From Paracoccaceae bacterium (GTDB taxonomy: Bacteria; Pseudomonadota; Alphaproteobacteria; Rhodobacterales; Rhodobacteraceae): a stretch of 7,332 bases of DNA. A model generated the notes under the pieces. The model did no database searches. It was not told where the DNA came from and worked only from the letters and a program-made list of their open reading frames with translations. The position numbers and the translations under genes are program-made. How positions within the stretch are numbered: position 1 is the first letter of the stretch; every line of letters starts with the position of its first letter. Shown piece after piece: positions 5,944 through 7,332 of this stretch. The DNA lies in contig JALQTL010000092.1 in the NCBI GenBank assembly GCA_023260935.1, forward strand, positions 1 to 7,332. Direction: 5' to 3'.

Positions 5944-5973
5944 TTGCCACACCCCGCCTGCTTCCGTTATTTC
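5944..5973 (+). promoter_or_regulatory. Candidate modA promoter
   Basis: TTGCCA (5944-5949, five of six matches to a -35 box) and TATTTC (5968-5973, a weak -10) are 18 bases apart. Transcription would begin near 5980, inside the ModE-type operator. The -10 element also overlaps the left half-site, so a bound regulator would block RNA polymerase. Confidence 0.4.
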
Positions 5974-5988
5974 TTCGTGAACATAACG
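5965..5988. promoter_or_regulatory. ModE-type operator (Mo-box) before modA
   Basis: CGTTAT (5965-5970) and its exact complement ATAACG (5983-5988) are separated by 12 bases. Counted as eight-base halves, CGTTATTT faces CGTTATGT read from the other strand, differing at one position. The E. coli ModE site (ATCGCTATATA-N6-TATATAACGAT) has the same CGnTAT-N12-ATAACG geometry. The site lies between modE and modA, two bases before the modA ribosome binding site, where E. coli ModE also acts as a molybdate-dependent repressor. The motif and its position are seen directly; binding by this ModE is inferred. Confidence 0.8.
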
Positions 5989-6000
5989 CGGAGCCGCCCC

Positions 6001-6765
6001 ATGTCCCTTCCCCTTCGCCTTCCCCTCCTGTCGGTCTGTCTTGCGCTGGGGGCGGCCCCGGCCCTTGCCGATGAGGTGGTGGTTTTTGCCGCCGCCTCGA
6101 TGAAGAACGCGCTGGACGCGGTGGCGCAGGATTTTCAGGCCGCGACCGGCCATCAGGTCACCATCAGCTATGCCGGCTCTGGCGCCCTGGCCAAGCAGAT
6201 CATTCAGGGCGCCCCGGCCGATATCTTCCTGTCGGCGGCGGAAAACTGGATGGATCAGGTGGAAAGCGAAGGCCTGATCCAGCCCGGCACAAGGCGCGAT
6301 CTTTTCGGCAATGCGCTGGTGCTGGTGGGCCATGGCGCCGGTCTGCCGCAGGCCCAGATCACCCCGGATACCGATCTGGCCGCGATGCTGAACGGCGGCA
6401 AGCTGGCGATGGCGCTGGTCGATGCCGTGCCTGCCGGCCAATATGGCAAGGCCGCGCTGCAAGGCCTTGGGCTGTGGGACAGCGTGGAAGCCTCGGTCGC
6501 GCAGGCCGATAACGTGCGCGCAGCCCTTGCCCTTGTCTCGCTGGGCGAGGCGCCCCTTGGCATCGTCTATGCCACCGATGCCGCTGCCGACCCGGGTGTT
6601 TCCATCGTTGGCGTCTTTCCGGCGGCAAGCCACCCGCCCATCACCTACCCCGGCGCCCTTCTGACCGGCGCCACCGATGAAGCCGACCGGGCCTTTTTCG
6701 AAGCCTTGTCCTCGGCCGGGGGGAATGCCAGATTTGCCGCCGAAGGGTTCGTGATCCTGAACTGA
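6001..6765 (+). CDS. modA: ModA, periplasmic molybdate-binding protein
   Basis: A 254-residue secreted protein. Residues 1-23 are a signal peptide ending APALA, before mature DEVVVFAAASMKNALDAV. Ligand-binding landmarks of ModA are intact: S33 in AAASM, S60 in YAGSGALAKQI, PADIFLSA (72-79), the DAVPAGQYG loop (141-149), DNVRAALALV (170-179, V172) and GIVYATDA (187-194, Y190). These correspond to the residues that bind the oxyanion in E. coli ModA. The protein captures molybdate (and usually tungstate) for ModB/ModC, supplying the molybdenum cofactor and, where present, nitrogenase. The ATG at 6001 has GGAG seven bases upstream and starts the signal peptide; the frame is open to 5944 but that part overlaps the operator. 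It is followed after 22 bases by modB, so they are surely co-transcribed. Expression is probably shut down by ModE when molybdate is plentiful. Confidence 0.96.
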   Translation: MSLPLRLPLLSVCLALGAAPALADEVVVFAAASMKNALDAVAQDFQAATGHQVTISYAGSGALAKQIIQGAPADIFLSAAENWMDQVESEGLIQPGTRRDLFGNALVLVGHGAGLPQAQITPDTDLAAMLNGGKLAMALVDAVPAGQYGKAALQGLGLWDSVEASVAQADNVRAALALVSLGEAPLGIVYATDAAADPGVSIVGVFPAASHPPITYPGALLTGATDEADRAFFEALSSAGGNARFAAEGFVILN

Positions 6766-6787
6766 CGGCAAAGGAAAGCGGCACAGG

Positions 6788-7332
6788 ATGGAAGCTTGGC
6801 TGACCCCCGAGGAATGGCAGGCCGTTGCCCTGTCGCTGCGGGTGTCGTTCTGGGCTGTCGCCCTCAGCCTGCCCCTTGGCGTCTTCGTGGCCTATGCCCT
6901 TGCGCGCTGGTCCTTCTGGGGCAAGTCGCTGCTGAACGGCATCGTGCTTCTGCCGCTGATCCTGCCGCCCGTCGTCACCGGCTATCTGCTGCTGATGACC
7001 TTTGGCCGCAAGGGGGCGGTCGGGCAGTTTCTGGATCAGTGGTTCGGCCTTGTCTTCGCCTTTCGCTGGACCGGGGCGGCGCTGGCGGCGGCGGTCATGG
7101 CCTTCCCGCTGATGGTGCGCGCCATCCGCCTTGCGATCGAGGCGGTGGACCCAAAGCTGGAACAGGCCGCCGCCACCCTTGGCGCCTCGCGCCTCATGGT
7201 CTTTGTCACCGTGACGCTGCCGCTGATCCTGCCCGGCATCATCGCCGGGGCGATCCTTGCCTTTGCCAAGGCCATGGGGGAATTCGGCGCCACCATCACC
7301 TTCGTGTCGAACATCCCCGGCCAGACGCAAAC
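6788..7332 (+). CDS. modB: ModB, molybdate ABC transporter permease (5' part)
   Basis: The first 181 codons of an inner-membrane permease that continues past the right edge (full length is usually 220-230). It opens MEAWLTPEEWQAVALSLRVS. Hydrophobic segments are visible at about 14-38, 47-71, 95-112 and 137-160. The EAA loop that contacts the ATPase ModC is present: LEQAAATLGASRLMVFVTVTLPLILP read over 124-149, with the conserved glycine at 132. The following AKAMGEFGATITF (160-172) is typical of ModB and related oxyanion permeases such as CysT/CysW. Context next to modA settles it as molybdate. The ATG at 6788 follows modA by 22 bases; an AAGGA (6771-6775) is the likely ribosome binding site at a long 12-base spacing, with AGG also directly before the ATG. 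modC is expected next, outside the window. Confidence 0.95.
   Translation, partial: MEAWLTPEEWQAVALSLRVSFWAVALSLPLGVFVAYALARWSFWGKSLLNGIVLLPLILPPVVTGYLLLMTFGRKGAVGQFLDQWFGLVFAFRWTGAALAAAVMAFPLMVRAIRLAIEAVDPKLEQAAATLGASRLMVFVTVTLPLILPGIIAGAILAFAKAMGEFGATITFVSNIPGQTQ

Noticed and set aside
5215..6771. Long open frame of 518 codons on the minus strand over modE and modA
   Set aside because: It runs antisense to two recognised genes and across the Mo-box and modA leader; composition is that of a reverse-strand shadow.
6641..7330. Open frame on the minus strand at the right end
   Set aside because: It is antisense to modB, whose permease motifs are clear, and has a low-complexity charged composition.
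1..7332. A defence island, prophage, CRISPR or other novel multi-gene system
   Set aside because: Every substantial frame belongs to a known metabolic or transport family; no repeats-with-spacers, nuclease, toxin pair, integrase or transposase is visible.

Overview
The window looks like ordinary chromosomal DNA from an alphaproteobacterium of the Rhodobacter/Paracoccus group (Rhodobacterales). I infer this from high GC with strong GC bias at third codon positions, and from proteins that read like the family versions I know from that group: a Rhodobacter-type M20 aminoacylase, an Fe(3+)-binding protein, and a modE-modA-modB cluster. It is densely coded, with no gene-free stretch over 300 bases. 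I see no tRNA, rRNA, CRISPR array, insertion sequence or phage gene.

Layout from left to right. (1) On the minus strand, 1-131 is the N-terminal end of a nucleoside hydrolase that runs off the left edge. (2) On the plus strand, about 330-545 is the C-terminal tail of a BNR-repeat (sialidase-like fold) protein with no body in front of it, so it is a probable pseudogene remnant. The stretch 142-329 between these two holds nothing I can name. (3) A stem-loop at 552-579 can terminate transcription between the remnant and the next gene, which converges on it. (4) On the minus strand are mazG (1688-2551) and, 81 bases downstream, a periplasmic Fe(3+)-binding protein (599-1606) with its own candidate promoter. 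(5) Divergent from mazG, on the plus strand, is an M20-family aminoacylase/hippurate-hydrolase-like amidohydrolase (2745-3908). (6) Next is a 173-base intergenic region rich in small hairpins and a tandem repeat. (7) A class III PLP-dependent aminotransferase follows (4082-5488). (8) Last is a molybdate-uptake locus: modE (5572-5940), modA (6001-6765) and the first 181 codons of modB (from 6788, off the right edge).

The molybdate locus is the clearest functional unit. ModE would sense molybdenum status and control transport, ModA captures molybdate in the periplasm, and ModB is the membrane channel; modC (ATPase) presumably lies beyond the window. A near-perfect ModE-type operator (CGTTAT-N12-ATAACG) sits between modE and modA. 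It overlaps the probable transcription start of modA and ends just before its ribosome binding site. The ModE here is only the DNA-binding half and lacks the molybdate-binding (molbindin) domains, so how it senses molybdate is a real question.

The other genes (nucleoside hydrolase, mazG, Fe-binding protein, amidohydrolase, aminotransferase) look like independent transcription units in nucleotide housekeeping, iron uptake and amino-compound catabolism. I found no clear new multi-gene system. The most useful leads are the ModE operator with its truncated regulator, the BNR remnant, the orphan iron-binding gene, and some hairpin-rich leaders.
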